64,000 nt of DNA from Blattamonas nauphoetae (lineage: Eukaryota; Preaxostyla; Oxymonadida): assembly GCA_033064195.1 (NCBI GenBank), contig JARBJD010000171.1:62001-126000 (forward strand), read 5' to 3'. A model generated the notes under the pieces. The model did not search any database and was not told the DNA's origin. It saw only the letters and a list, made by a program, of their open reading frames with translations. Position numbers and translations under genes: made by a program. This document shows, one piece after another, positions 11,111-22,081 of this stretch. The stretch's first letter is position 1. Each line of letters opens with the position of its first letter.

Positions 11111-12229
11111 TCAGGACCTTTGTCGTTTGAGCCACAGCACTGGAATTGGTTTATTCTGATCGTGTGTCGTGATTCCGAGGCAGAGAGGAGAAGGGATGTC
11201 GGGGAAGATCCCAGGCTGTTCCGAATCGTCCACAAACAGTCGAGCTTCTCGAGTCGACATGTTCACTCGAATCGCTGCTGTCTGCCCAACTCTCTCCCAC
11301 TTCTTATTTGTTCCTTCTGACTTGAATTCTCCTCCTTTCCACATCCCTCCATTATAAAGAAGGAAATCACCACCGATCCCACTGAAATAGGCTCCACACT
11401 GCCTGAGTGTGGCATCTTCAGGAAGAGGATGTTTGAGGAAGCCAAGCACTGAAAAGATGAGAAGAGAGAAGAACACACTCACATTAAGTCCTGTCTGTTC
11501 TGATCTACTGATTTTGAATTCCCACTCTCCCTCGTCGATCGGAAAAGTGAATGCTGTTCTCCAACATTTCGTTTCGAGTTGGACGATCTGAGTGAGAGTG
11601 GTTGGAGTGAGGGAGTGAGCCGTGCCATCCACTGTGTGGAGAGATGCTGTTCCATTCCATTCTGTTCTCAGCATCATTCTCATCAGCTCCATTTTCTCAA
11701 ACAGCTCATTCTTCTCTCGGTCACTCTTCACCAATTCATTCGACAGCTTCTCTTTTTCTCTCTGCAACATCCGTTTCTCTGCTTCAGCTACTGCAATTCG
11801 CCCTTGTAGTTCTTTCATCTGACGAGTCATTTCTGAAGATCGTTGTTCGAAATCAGCGAGCGATTGTTTCATTGATCGAACCTCCTCCGCCTCCACCATC
11901 ATTAGATGTCCATCTGCAATAGAATCCAAAGTGGAGATACAGATTGTCGCACGAGTGCGAATATTCTGGGGATAGGTGGGAGTTTTCGACAGTGTTAGGA
12001 GTGTTGAGTGGAGATGTCTTTTGTTCGTCAGTGGAAGATGATTATCCGAAACCATCAACAGAATTCGTGATATCTCATCAAACAGTCTCACCATCCTTGC
12101 TTCGTTTTTTCCGTCCCAATCCTGAATCAGCAGTGAGATCTGATTCCAGTGTGGCTTGTTCACAATCACTGATACATTCTGATCTGAACTTGACAATTCG
12201 TACAACACCGATTCAACAGAGAGAGGTTC
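11111..12229 (-). CDS. Shuffled N-terminal module + coiled coil + SPRY-like domain, member 1
   Basis: Exon body 12229-11479 joins 11448-11111 across a 30-nt intron (11449-11478, GTGTGT…TTTCAG), giving 363 codons to TGA. The exon starts after a TTCTTCTTAG acceptor at 12230; the upstream start exon is not found, and a small TIR element sits at 12409. Residues ~1-105 are the shared module (HWNQISLLIQDWDG … RHLHSTLLTLSK). A charged coiled coil follows (~115-205), then a SPRY-like beta-sandwich (WRTAFTFPIDEGEW; GGDFLLYNGGMWKGGEF; RLFVDDSEQPG). SPRY domains usually mediate protein binding. Splicing gives LNVMLGF in the core strand, matching LSIGF in member 2. If the intron is retained the frame stays open and ten mostly hydrophobic residues are inserted. 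Role unknown. Confidence 0.65.
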   Translation of the reverse strand, partial: EPLSVESVLYELSSSDQNVSVIVNKPHWNQISLLIQDWDGKNEARMVRLFDEISRILLMVSDNHLPLTNKRHLHSTLLTLSKTPTYPQNIRTRATICISTLDSIADGHLMMVEAEEVRSMKQSLADFEQRSSEMTRQMKELQGRIAVAEAEKRMLQREKEKLSNELVKSDREKNELFEKMELMRMMLRTEWNGTASLHTVDGTAHSLTPTTLTQIVQLETKCWRTAFTFPIDEGEWEFKISRSEQTGLNVSVFFSLLIFSVLGFLKHPLPEDATLRQCGAYFSGIGGDFLLYNGGMWKGGEFKSEGTNKKWERVGQTAAIRVNMSTREARLFVDDSEQPGIFPDIPSPLCLGITTHDQNKPIPVLWLKRQRS

Positions 12230-12408
12230 CTAAGAAGAATCGAGAAGAGAGTTGGGCCATTAGTGAGACGAAGAAACAGACAGAGACAAATTGTGAATCA
12301 AATGGTGAGCGATGTTTAGGAGAACAGAGATCAAGAAGGAAGGAGACGAAAGAAAATCATGGGAGGATGACTGGACCAAACATTTAGTACTTTATTAATG
12401 TCTTTATA

Positions 12409-13006
12409 GATCCACTCAAAACCCGGAATTTCTCCTAAACCCGGAACATGGGGGTTGAAAGATACATATTGGGCAAACTAAGAAAAAAAATAAAATTTGA
12501 GAATTATAGACCGACGCAAATCAGAGAAACCCTCAAAATACTGTATACAGCAACAATGCCTACATTTTTCTCAACTTTTTTGGATCGTTTCTCCACAACC
12601 AGCCATCCGTTTTGCACCAAATAAAGTGCATTGTGATCGTAAACATCTCGACAAAAGCTGCTCAAAAAATGAAAGATATTTTTTTCTAAGACTTTTTTCT
12701 CGAGAAAAATATGGGTTTTTTTCTATTTTCCCAAATATCCAGCATTTTTTCTCCAATGTTTTCTCAAATTGTTCGTTTCATCAAAAAAACGTTTTTGTGA
12801 AAATTTTCATCAAAATCGGTTCACAGGTTGTGAAGATATGACCAGTTCTCCTGATTCAAACAGGTCCAAAAGAGGTATTTTGAGGGTTTCTCTGATTTGC
12901 GTCGGTCTATAATTCTCAAATTTTATTTTTTTCTTAGTTTGCCCAATATGTATCTTTCAACCCCCATGTTCCGGGTTTAGGAGAAATTCCGGGTTTTGAG
13001 TGGATC
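12409..13006. mobile_element. Non-autonomous TIR element (MITE), TA-flanked
   Basis: A 598-bp element. Its first ~132 bp (GATCCACTCAAAACCCGG…) are repeated inverted at its end, with one homopolymer difference (eight versus seven A). It is flanked by TA on both sides (12407-12408, 13007-13008), as expected for Tc1/mariner-mobilised elements. No transposase is present. The near-perfect arms indicate a young copy. Confidence 0.85.
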
Positions 13007-13577
13007 TATTAAACATTGTGAGAAAACTGGATCGACTCACAACAAAAAATTATGAGCGAAACGATTAAAAGCAACACTTTCAGTCTGTTATTTTCTACGA
13101 AGTCCTTTGAGAATTTCAGTTTTATTCATTTATTCGAATCCTGACAGGATTTACTCCTACTCCTGTCGATCTCAGCATCATTTTTTGATTTCATTCCTTC
13201 GCCATCATGCATGTCAACTTCTCCACACACCTGATCGACGGACTTGACAATGCATCATTCTTTGTGCTCTTTCTGAGTTGTTCGTCTCGATTCACTCAGG
13301 AAGGGACTCGAGAAGTTCATTTTTTCCTTAATTGCTTGAGATGGGGATGAGATCGCAATCGGTCGAGGTGTGCTCGAATCCTTTGAAGACGGGGTTTGTC
13401 GAGCGAGCGAAAGTGATGTTCGGGTCGGTCGGTGTGACGTTGGCGAGGGGGAAGAGAAAGCGGATGAGAAGGAACTCGCTCAGAGCAGCACAGACGAGCG
13501 AATTCCACTCATCGTGAGGTTCACTGCGCTCGTCCTGAAGCTCAACACCATCACAACTGCAACCACAATCAGTGCTG
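13007..13577. other. Spacer; possible 3' exon of the minus-strand membrane protein
   Basis: No independent gene is supported. On the minus strand a frame that reads well (ELQDERSEPHDEWNSL…FLLIRFLFPLANVTPTDPN) runs through ~13335-13565. It could be a further exon of the gene at 13578, or an alternative end, but a clean splice pair in phase was not found. Confidence 0.3.
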
Positions 13578-14870
13578 TCAGCATTTACAATCCCGCGTGA
13601 AGTCCAGTTCCATCACAAGAATGAACCCTTTCGTCACTGGGTCTGGGAGGTGCATGTGCATGTCACGCAGACGAGCCTCGTCCATCTCCATCTTCTCCTC
13701 CCACTTGTCGTCCTCAACCACATTTCGGACAAACCCCTTCTGGTCTGCGGTCGCTTTTCCAGACGAAAGCAGAGCAGCTTGTTCTTCTTTCTTTTGTCGA
13801 ACTTCTTCTTTCACCTTCACCTTCTCTTCGGTCTTTCTTTGCTTCTCTTCTTCCAACTCCTTCATCCTCCTCTCCTCCTCTTTTCTCTTCTTCGCTTCAG
13901 CCCTCAACTGAGCTGTCTCGTTCATCTTCTCCTCACCCATCCCCAGCACACTCATGCTCGACCAGTGGCTGAGCGGTGTCTGCCTCCCTCCCAACATCGA
14001 GTTCTTCTGACTCGGCATTTGAACCACCGACAAGCTGTGTGAGAGAGGTAGGTCGACCTGCGATTGAAGGAACAGGTTAGGTGCCTGAGGGCTTTGCGGA
14101 GAGGAACGCATCGGCAGAAGCCCAAACGAGAAGGGGCCGTTCATTCCAATCGCGGGGCTCTTCCCGTCTTCAATGTTGACCTGCGATGTGGTATGGTTCG
14201 GAGCAGGAAAGGAGAGCGAGGGCATGATGGCTGAGTGTGAGGCGTGGTGTTTGGGCGGGAGATGGCTGAAGTCTGAGGAGATGGAGAAGGAAGGCATGTC
14301 GAGTGTGATGTCTGACAGCGGCTGGAGGAGGGCGAGACTCTGTGCTTGCGAATCGAAGTCGGGAAGAGTGTTGAACGACTCCGAAACTGGGCGGTGTCCT
14401 TCAGACATCACATTCAGCACGCCAATCATTCCTTCTGTACGACACGTTTCATCACTCGCTTCTGATTCACGCACTCCACCATCGTCCTCACTCTCTTTCT
14501 CATGCTCACCCTCCTCGTCTTCCGTCTCGTTCCCATTCCCACCCAGCGTCCCTGTCGTTGAGTAGTCGTTGTTCGATGTGATCAGTCTGCCCATCACACA
14601 ATTAAACATCGGCTTCGGTACTTCCAACAAGTTCACCATAGCTCGTCTTCTCTTCGTCCGCATCTTCATCGTCATCACTGCATGCACAATCACCAGCAAT
14701 GACGCCACAAGCTCGCTCGTCCCCAGCACCCCCGATAGATACACTGGGAGGATCAGGTCGGCCTCGTCCGACGTCTCGTCCATGCACGAAACCACTGCCC
14801 GTTTCAGTGCGTTCGCAATGTCCTTCGGACTCCACTTTAGGATGGTTGTCTTTGTCGCCGGCGATTGGCT
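13578..14870 (-). CDS. Membrane-anchored protein with low-complexity charged cytoplasmic tail
   Basis: The open frame is coding-like from about 14870 (ILKWSPKDIANALKRAVVSC) and contains an ATG at 14795. One hydrophobic segment (LILPVYLSGVLG…ASLLVIVHAVM) is followed by a basic stop-transfer sequence (KMRTKRRR), then an acidic tract (ETEDEEGEHEKESEDD), a Ser/Pro-rich middle and a highly charged Lys/Glu coiled coil (~290-360). It ends with TGA at 13578. The arrangement resembles the transmembrane-and-tail end of a surface protein. Upstream on the same strand, 15050-15145 encodes another hydrophobic stretch (MLADFIALFLLIPMVLLPIL) that could be a 5' exon. Function not recognised. Confidence 0.5.
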   Translation of the reverse strand, partial: SQSPATKTTILKWSPKDIANALKRAVVSCMDETSDEADLILPVYLSGVLGTSELVASLLVIVHAVMTMKMRTKRRRAMVNLLEVPKPMFNCVMGRLITSNNDYSTTGTLGGNGNETEDEEGEHEKESEDDGGVRESEASDETCRTEGMIGVLNVMSEGHRPVSESFNTLPDFDSQAQSLALLQPLSDITLDMPSFSISSDFSHLPPKHHASHSAIMPSLSFPAPNHTTSQVNIEDGKSPAIGMNGPFSFGLLPMRSSPQSPQAPNLFLQSQVDLPLSHSLSVVQMPSQKNSMLGGRQTPLSHWSSMSVLGMGEEKMNETAQLRAEAKKRKEEERRMKELEEEKQRKTEEKVKVKEEVRQKKEEQAALLSSGKATADQKGFVRNVVEDDKWEEKMEMDEARLRDMHMHLPDPVTKGFILVMELDFTRDCKC

Positions 14871-14907
14871 CGTCAGTCGACCTTTTCATCGCTGTTTCAG
14901 ATTTCAA

Positions 14908-15422
14908 GAGGTCTGTATATGTGTCTGCTTGTCTTCTCTCGTGTTATGAACTGAGGTTAATGATTGTGCTTGCCGAGAGGACGGTTGAAAGATTGGGTGA
15001 TCTTTCATGCGACATGGATCACCATTTCTTGGTTGAATTCTTGAAAGGTCTATCCCTGACAGTGGAGATGAGGTCCAAGTGCAATATTGGCAACAAGACC
15101 ATCGGAATCAACAAGAAAAGTGCGATGAAGTCGGCTAACATTTGATGCCACTTTCCCAGCGAGATGCATCGGGTGAATGTCGAGACATCATAATTGGGGA
15201 TGATCATGCAATGTAGGTGAGGATGAGTAGTATTTCGTCACGGCATCACAACAATCTTGAGAACGAGAATTGGGATCGATCAGAGCTTCTTTTTGGTGGT
15301 AATTTCATGACCTGACAATATCAAGACAACCCATCGAACACAGAGAAGCGGAAAATTGGATAAAGTGACGTCATTATGGATACAGAGAATGATTTTGAGA
15401 TGAAGTATTTTGTTGGAATCTA
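14908..15422. other. Intergenic or 5' region of the membrane protein gene
   Basis: It contains the hydrophobic minus-strand frame at 15019-15207, a candidate first exon for the gene at 13578-14870. Otherwise there is no recognisable feature up to the transposable element at 15423. Confidence 0.3.
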
Positions 15423-16430
15423 GGGGGTGCATTAATTACGTCCCCTCAGGTTTTCTCGATATATGATGAATGAAGACAATGACCAATACCGATATGAGTC
15501 ATAAACATCTGTGATGCTCAGATTAGTGAACACATTTCACAATGATACTTCTTAATTTACGATTTTCAGCAGAGTTCCTGTTTCAGACACACGAATCCCA
15601 ATCAACTATCACATTATTTTAAGAGGATGTCCATTCTACGGATTCAAATACATGAAAAAGACACAAATTGTTGAAGAATAAACAAATATCTTCCCATTGG
15701 AAGGTAAGTGGAGGATCCACACCACCGTCAACAACACAGATTCCCATATGTCTATCCACATCTCCATTCCGAAAGACACTCTCAAAACATGCTTCAATGA
15801 TGATTAAAGTCAATGACAGTCGATTTCAACGAAACCATGCATCTTTTCGTTCGCTTCATCAATCGATCCTCTCGAAAGAGGTATTGCGATTTTCATTTCT
15901 CAAAATCAGTTTTCGTTTCTGGAAATAGGGGAAGAAATACACGTTTCCTCAACATATGGAATTTTCAACCATGGTTCGAGTTTTCACTGACTTCTTCGTG
16001 GATCATGAAAGTGATTCGATTCAAGTCTCATTTTGAACATTTTTACGTCTTTCTAAGATTATAAGAAGATGACATAAGTGATATCGGTGATAAAACTCAA
16101 CTTTCATACCTTCCAATGAAAAACGAATGACTTTTCATTTTTCCACCACACATGTGAATGAGGCTCTTATTTTACATTTTTAGAACACTGCACGATAAAA
16201 GAGTTGAAAAGAACTCTGAAAATGAAATGATTTCTGGAAGTGTTTCTCATAGCTGAAAATATTCGTCAATCACCATCAGAAATGAGTGAATTGAGAGATC
16301 TATCACACAAAATATCGAAAATTTGAACAGAAACATGACTTACCAATGTTTAAGACATTCACGAAAAATCCAGTAATGTTAACTTAACAGATATTGAAAA
16401 AACCTGAGGGGACGTAATTAATGCACCCCC
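15423..16430. mobile_element. 1.0-kb non-autonomous TIR element, TA-flanked
   Basis: The ends GGGGGTGCATTAATTACGTC…GGTTTT are perfect inverted repeats for 32 bp and continue with mismatches. TA dinucleotides flank both sides (15421-15422, 16431-16432). No transposase is encoded and the interior open frames have no recognisable domain. A single end of the same family lies at 22961-22992. Confidence 0.85.
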
Positions 16431-17026
16431 TATAGTCTTTTTGCTCTGTTTACTGTCATCGTTGAAACGCTTCAAAAAAGATAGATCGTTGATCAATTGA
16501 AGAATGCAGCGTTGTTCAGATGAGATAATATTCGATGGATAATTGATTCGACTAGCTTGAAATGAGAGTATCGTCCAGATCGCTTTGTTGTGTCCATTCC
16601 TTGTGTTACATATGTGCTGGTTCGATGGAGTTGGAGATATTCGACTCATGCACGTTCAGATGTATTCGTGATACATTTGGAAGTGGTGTGAGAATCCAGA
16701 GGAGCCAAGAAATTGAGTTTGGTTCGATCAAGTGTTGTTTTGATGATACCAGCATATAATTCTGTATGTAGTTGTCTGGTTCTTTCTCCATCCACTTCTT
16801 TCCATGATTTTGGTAGGCATGGCTGACCGGCCAAAAGTCGCGGTCAGTGTCACTTCAGATTAATTAAAAGGGTCAGATCTTACCTCCTCAATACAATGTC
16901 TTCAATGAACAAGAAATAGGTGAGTTTGTGGATTTCCATGTCAATATTTGCTTCCTCTCACTGTTCGGATCCCAACATTCCCTTATTTGAGCTTTCCACC
17001 TCGCCAAGTCAAGAACTGCTTTTATC

Positions 17027-17819
17027 TTGTCCATTGTCGCTTTCAGCCTCTTCACCGTTTGTGAAAAACCAACTGTCACTCAACATCATCTTTCTTTTGA
17101 CATCAGGCTTCCTCTCCTCCATCAACTGAACAATGACAACATCATCCCCACCAGTTCAAATTCTACCTCATATGGATTGCCTTGTTCGTTGTACAGCGTG
17201 AGAAAGAGCTCTTCTGTTGATAGAAAGATCGGAGAGAAATGTGGGAACAAGAGGAGAACGATTCGAGTGATGGAGTGGAGTTATGCCTGATCCGAGTGGT
17301 CATTACGTTCTTCCACGATTTAAGAACATTATCCATCTTGACTTGTGGTTCATTCTCATGATAATAGTGGCTCTTATTGATGCTCAACTTGTATGTTCTC
17401 GTCTTATTCTCATTCTTCTTCGCTTGATTTCCCAAGAGTCCATCATCTCATGTATGTTCGTCTTCGACAAGACTGACCTTATTTTTTCAAGCTTAGCATC
17501 GCCCTCGAGCCAGTTTTGTGTCGAAACGGCTTCTAAATTCTCAAAATCACTTCTTGTCAATTCGAATCGATCCACCACGACAAAGAATCGTTCAACTCCT
17601 TGTTTAGACGCTCTCAGTGGTATTTTCTCTCTTTCTGACATTTCTGATCAGTCTTACAAAGACCGTCCGACAGTTCCTCATCTTTTGTCTGATCTTCGCT
17701 TCTCGACTGCCGGAGCCTATTCAGAATCAAAGCTAAAGATCCAACTTGTGACAATCGAACAACTGTCTTTCATTCAAACTGATATCCAGGCTTTTGAGTG
17801 GTGGGATCAAAACAGGTAA
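17027..17819 (+). other. Unrecognised coding-like frames inside the 5-kb insertion
   Basis: Plus-strand frames 17027-17290 and 17283-17819 overlap and read through serine-rich and hydrophobic segments (for example DLWFILMIIVALIDAQLV). The last part (DISDQSYKDRPTVPHLLSDL…FEWWDQNR) looks coding, but no domain is recognised and no start is convincing. They could be exons of a captured gene or chance frames. Confidence 0.25.
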
Positions 17820-18781
17820 AACTGGGATCAATCGATCCCAGTCCCCATTTTTTGACTGACATCACTTTCTTAAATAGGAGTTTCGAGATTTTCCTCATTC
17901 AATTGCAAACTCGATTTTCCTCTTTCTCACAAAGACCTGTCTTTTGCTGATTTTCGAGTCTTTTACCCGAAATCATGATTCTAAAGGAGAATGGTGTTGA
18001 GAACAGGAGTTAACAAGAGAAGAAGAGTGAAGAAAAGTCAAGGGAAGTGACCGATTTGTCTTCTCCACACAATTCAAAGTCACATGCACACACAGCTCGA
18101 CGAACTCTTCAATTGGCTTCTGATTCGTCCTATTCTTCTCGTTCCACATTCTTCTCAACTAGTCGATCACACACACAACCGAATCAACAAATCCACTCTC
18201 TCCTCTCACAGATCGCCCACACTAACTCCAAACACATTCTCGTTCTAGCTCTCCATCGCCAGCATCTCCTCACTCGCCAACGGATCGTCCGGCAGCCCCA
18301 CCTCAGCTAGAAGAACATATGGACTTGCTTTCGAACTCAGCGCAGATTCTGTCATAGATACTTGTGATGCTGCAATATGGAAGAAAGGACCAATTGTAAG
18401 CATTGACACTTTTTCCCGCGTTGAGTGCACTAGGCTCGCAAAAAACACCGATCATACAATTGTTGGACAATTTTGGGAAATTGGAAAATGCCGGAAAAAG
18501 ACAAACAAAATGCGAACCTTTTCTCCAGCTCCAAATCATGTCATGTCACAGTACGATCCTTCCATTCGTCGCGATGTTGAGAGTTCTCTGTGAGAACGAC
18601 AGACCATCAGCTGTTGATCCCACGCCGGAATATGTGTTGGACTGTCAGACCTACCGAATTGGTCCCTCAATCAGATGTTTGTTGGATAGAGCGTGCTGAT
18701 GACGAGATGGGAAGTAGTTGGTGGATGGGAGGACTCGACTTTGTGGAAGGAAGTTGCTGTTGAGAATGGACATCAATCGGC

Positions 18782-19707
18782 GGCATGGGTTCGGAACGTA
18801 GGGCCTGGTTCGGAACGTAGGTCTTTCTGGTTTTTCAAGCTAAGTTTGGCAGTCTAAAATGCAGAAATATCACGATACAGTGAATACCGAGAAGTTACAC
18901 ACTATCTGAGAATTTTATGCGATCATGAGTTCAACTCGATGGAACAGAGGATCAACCTACACATTCAAAGTTTGTCGCTTTTCTGTTTCTATGATAAGAT
19001 ATGAACAACTACCGTCAAACAATCACATTCAATTGATGATTTAAAGGTAGAAGGAGACATGATAAATTGAAATTTGATTGTTAAGAAATGAAACCGACAC
19101 AATTGTGTGATGGGTCAGAATTGACGTTTTCTTTCTCATTTTCATCTCATCATGTGAATCATTGAAATATCACAACTAACATGTGAGTTTAAAGGGAACG
19201 TAATATATTAAAAGAGAAGTACACCATACTCGAAGGAGAATTGAGGCCTTTTCTTGGAAGGACAGATCTGGCAGTGGATCTGACTCAATTTCATATTATC
19301 TTTCTCAATTTCACTTATTGTTCTCATCTAAACTGGATTATCCGTTTCATGATTCAGTTTGACGACTAGAAACTCAAAAGCGAGTTGACCTGAAAGTTGA
19401 CAGATCTAACAATCAAGGAGATGTTGTCAGCACTGGACAGAAAAATCTCGACCACTTTGATGTGGATTTTCATATATTTTCCATTTCACTCTTCATTCAT
19501 TTGTTTCTCTCACCTTTTTGTTGAGAAAGAAGAGAATTGCACCAGATCAGAGTCAAAGAACAAAACCAGACCACAATATCATCGTCACTACCCTTGAAAA
19601 CTCAATTCGTCTCACATCATCTCCGTGCCCTACATACCGAACCAGACCCTACATACCGAACCTGTGCCCTACGTTCCGAACCAGGCCCTACATACCGAAC
19701 CCATGCC
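18782..19707. mobile_element. 926-bp TIR element with 8-bp target duplication (hAT-like, non-autonomous)
   Basis: The element starts GGCATGGGTTCGG and ends with the reverse complement. It is flanked on both sides by the same 8 bp, CAATCGGC (18774-18781, 19708-19715). Eight-base duplications point to hAT-type transposases, although other superfamilies also make them. Near each end the motif GGTTCGG-NN-NGTAGG is repeated: twice at the left and four times inverted at the right. Such sub-terminal repeats are typical transposase-binding sites. No transposase gene is present. It is nested in the 16.8-21.8-kb insertion and is therefore younger than it. Confidence 0.8.
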
Positions 19708-20524
19708 CAATCGGCTTCAGAACGCGCATGGGATCACCAAAGTTTCAAATTATCAAAATTGTCCAACTACTGTAGCAATTCCTCGCTCGCTTGGAAAAAT
19801 GCTTGAGAGGCGACAGATTTTGGAGCGGCACCGGATCTTCTTGCTTTCAGAAGAGTACCCAGAATACAAACGAGAGACAGGCAGATCGGGGAAGACCATT
19901 CTCCACACTCGACTGACCGTTAGGAAATCGCGAGGTATTAGAGGAAAAGAATATCAGAATAGACTTTAGATGATGCAGAGGAAGACATACTGTTTTAAGC
20001 ATCAAATTCAAACCGAACAGATGAAGTCTCATCGCATCTTGGGAAGGATGGAAAAACAATCCCAAAACTGACCTTCCGAAGTTGAACGACACGATGCCAC
20101 GGTTGTCCGTCCTCTCTCGACCGCCCCTGCCTTCTCCTCCCAAAACCAACCGCTAATCACAATACTGAGATCTCGATTCGTCACAAACAAAACCGCGCCT
20201 CGCCGCCCCTCGTCCTCCCCGTTCTCCTCACTCACTCACTCCCCACCACTCGCCCACCGACCCCTTCCGCGCTGTGCTCTCGTCACTGTTCGTATTCCTC
20301 TGCTCTGCGATGGTTCTGACGGCGTCGATCCAAGCGGCGTTGCACATCCACGAAGTGGGGATCTCTCGGCTGTTCTCACTTTCAATTTTACAAACTCGCA
20401 CTCCCTATTCGCCATCCCCATCTCCCAGAATCGAGCTCATTCCTTCTGAAGCAGTTCATCCGGTCTTAACCATAAATTTGGATTTCACTCTCATCTCAAT
20501 TGTTTTGGACATATCATCAATTTT

Positions 20525-21573
20525 ATGTGCAAATCCAAGAATTATTCACTGTTTATTCTTCGGATGACATTCAGAAACTCGGAAATTTACATCATATACG
20601 CCATAATTGTGAGTCACAAAAAGACTCATGTTATTGTTCGATCTAATGAACATTTTCATTTCATCTCGGTTTTCTATTCAGATATCATATATTTCAAGAA
20701 GGAAAATAGTGAAAAGAAACGAAATGGTATTGCAGAAATTAACTGGGATCAGATCCGACTGGGATCACTGGGATCAAATCAGAAGCCTGCTGATATCCCC
20801 TCAGATACGATTGATAGAACAATGGAGTATCGAATCACGCAAGTCGAGAAACTGGAGGACACTGTCAGGAGGAGAGAAGCTGGTCCTCTTATCATCGTCA
20901 GTTCTAATGTTCTCAATAATGCTTGTGATTCTTTCTTCGCCTTGTCTCAAGAGGATCTCCACCATCCAATGACGATCATTTTCAAGAACTCTCCATCACT
21001 GTCATCTTTTCCGGATCTTATGACATTTCTCGTCCATGAACTGGCAACTAAGTTCAAGTTCTGCATTTTCAAGACAGACAATACATCAGGGTCTTTCACT
21101 ATCCCATATGATCATCCAAAACGAAAACTAGAATTTTAGCACGTACATATCGAACAGACTGTTCTTCAACTGCTTGTCAACTCTTACCAAAGTTGATTGG
21201 TCCATCCATCTCCTCTGTCGGTCAGACGATCCGAGAGAATGGGGATGGATTCGAAATGACACTGTCTTTTGAGGGAGTGTTCACAGTGACGAGCTGGAAA
21301 TATGATGTGACACTCGAAGATGCGGATGGAACTGTATTCGCGGCAGAGAAAGTCTCTTTCAGAAAAACAGATGGCACAACAACGTTCGCACTCAGATATC
21401 CAAACATTTCTTGTCTCTCGTCTTCAACCACATTTTCGATCGTTGATGTCAAGAAAATTGCTTCTGAAGCAACTTGCAATGAGTTGGAATTTAAAAGAGA
21501 AGCTAACCCAGACCAGAAGTTCGATCATGTCCCCACATCATTTTTTGTCATTAGTTCGTTCGGAAATCTCTGA
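20525..21573 (+). other. Two unrecognised open frames at the right side of the 5-kb insertion
   Basis: The frames are 20525-21139 (…EAGPLIIVSSNVLNNACDS…) and 21193-21573 (…GDGFEMTLSFEGVFTV…). The second resembles the beta-sandwich segments found in surface proteins of this kind of genome, such as the region near 42.5 kb here. They lie on the same strand 53 bp apart and could be exons of one gene fragment. Function is not assignable. Confidence 0.3.
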
Positions 21574-21862
21574 ATATAAGAGTTAATCGGATTGATTGAA
21601 ATGATAACGAGTTTCTTTTCACATTTCCACAGAGATAACGTGGATATTCTCGTCATTGACTCGTTATTCAGTGTGCTTTGGATTCCTCTTCGGAGAAATG
21701 GTAACTCTGGAATATGGGTTTGGTTATTTCTCCGGTCAGTGACCGTCAGTGCTTTTCGGCGAAAACTGACCGGTCAGTGCCGGTCAGCCATGCCTAGATT
21801 TTGGATCATCATTCTGTCTCATCAATTCAGGATCTCCAGTTCGATTCAACTCAAAGTTTGAA

Positions 21863-22081
21863 CAGGGTGGCCCAAAACTTTGAAAAGAAATGGGGCCGAT
21901 CGCGACTCAGACTTGCTTGTGGTCACTAAAACAGGGATTTTTCGCCAATGATGTTGAGGTGAGATAATATGATGAGAATGCCAGTTACATTGCTACAAAA
22001 TAGAAATCATGATAAAGCGTCGAATCTGTCAAATCGTTGGTTGATCGGCCCTTTATATTTTCAGACTTTTGGGCCACCCTG
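21863..22081. mobile_element. 219-bp MITE with CAGGGTGGCCCAAAA ends
   Basis: Perfect 15-bp inverted ends. The equivalent sequence in the paralogue at ~39275 runs TTTGAAGGTCC uninterrupted, whereas here it reads TTTGAA-element-AAGGTCC. That gives a directly observed empty site and an AA duplication. The terminal sequence resembles Tc1/mariner ends, which usually duplicate TA. It has no coding capacity. Confidence 0.8.

Larger units (their letters stand above)
16816..21794. mobile_element. ~5.0-kb TA-flanked insertion in a small intron, class unknown
   Basis: The ends are inverted repeats of at least 16 bp (GGCATGGCTGACCGGC) flanked by TA on each side. Sub-terminal GGTCAGTG motifs occur near both ends. 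The paralogous gene at 39 kb lacks this DNA: its intron runs straight from CTTTCCATGAT to CATTCAGGATCTCC, so the empty site is visible. The insertion carries coding-like fragments but no recognisable transposase. On the minus strand near 20-20.4 kb: WMCNAAWIDAVRTIAEQRN and VLFVTNRDLSIVISGWFW. Near 18.25-18.4 kb: LLAEVGLPDDPLASEEML. On the plus strand at 21.2-21.57 kb: a piece resembling surface-protein repeats. It may be a composite or a gene-capturing element. A 926-bp element is nested inside. Confidence 0.6.

Noticed and set aside
17384-17641. Minus-strand coiled-coil gene in the 5-kb insertion
   Set aside because: It overlaps a plus-strand frame with equal coding look, has no supporting splice sites or domain, and could be its shadow.
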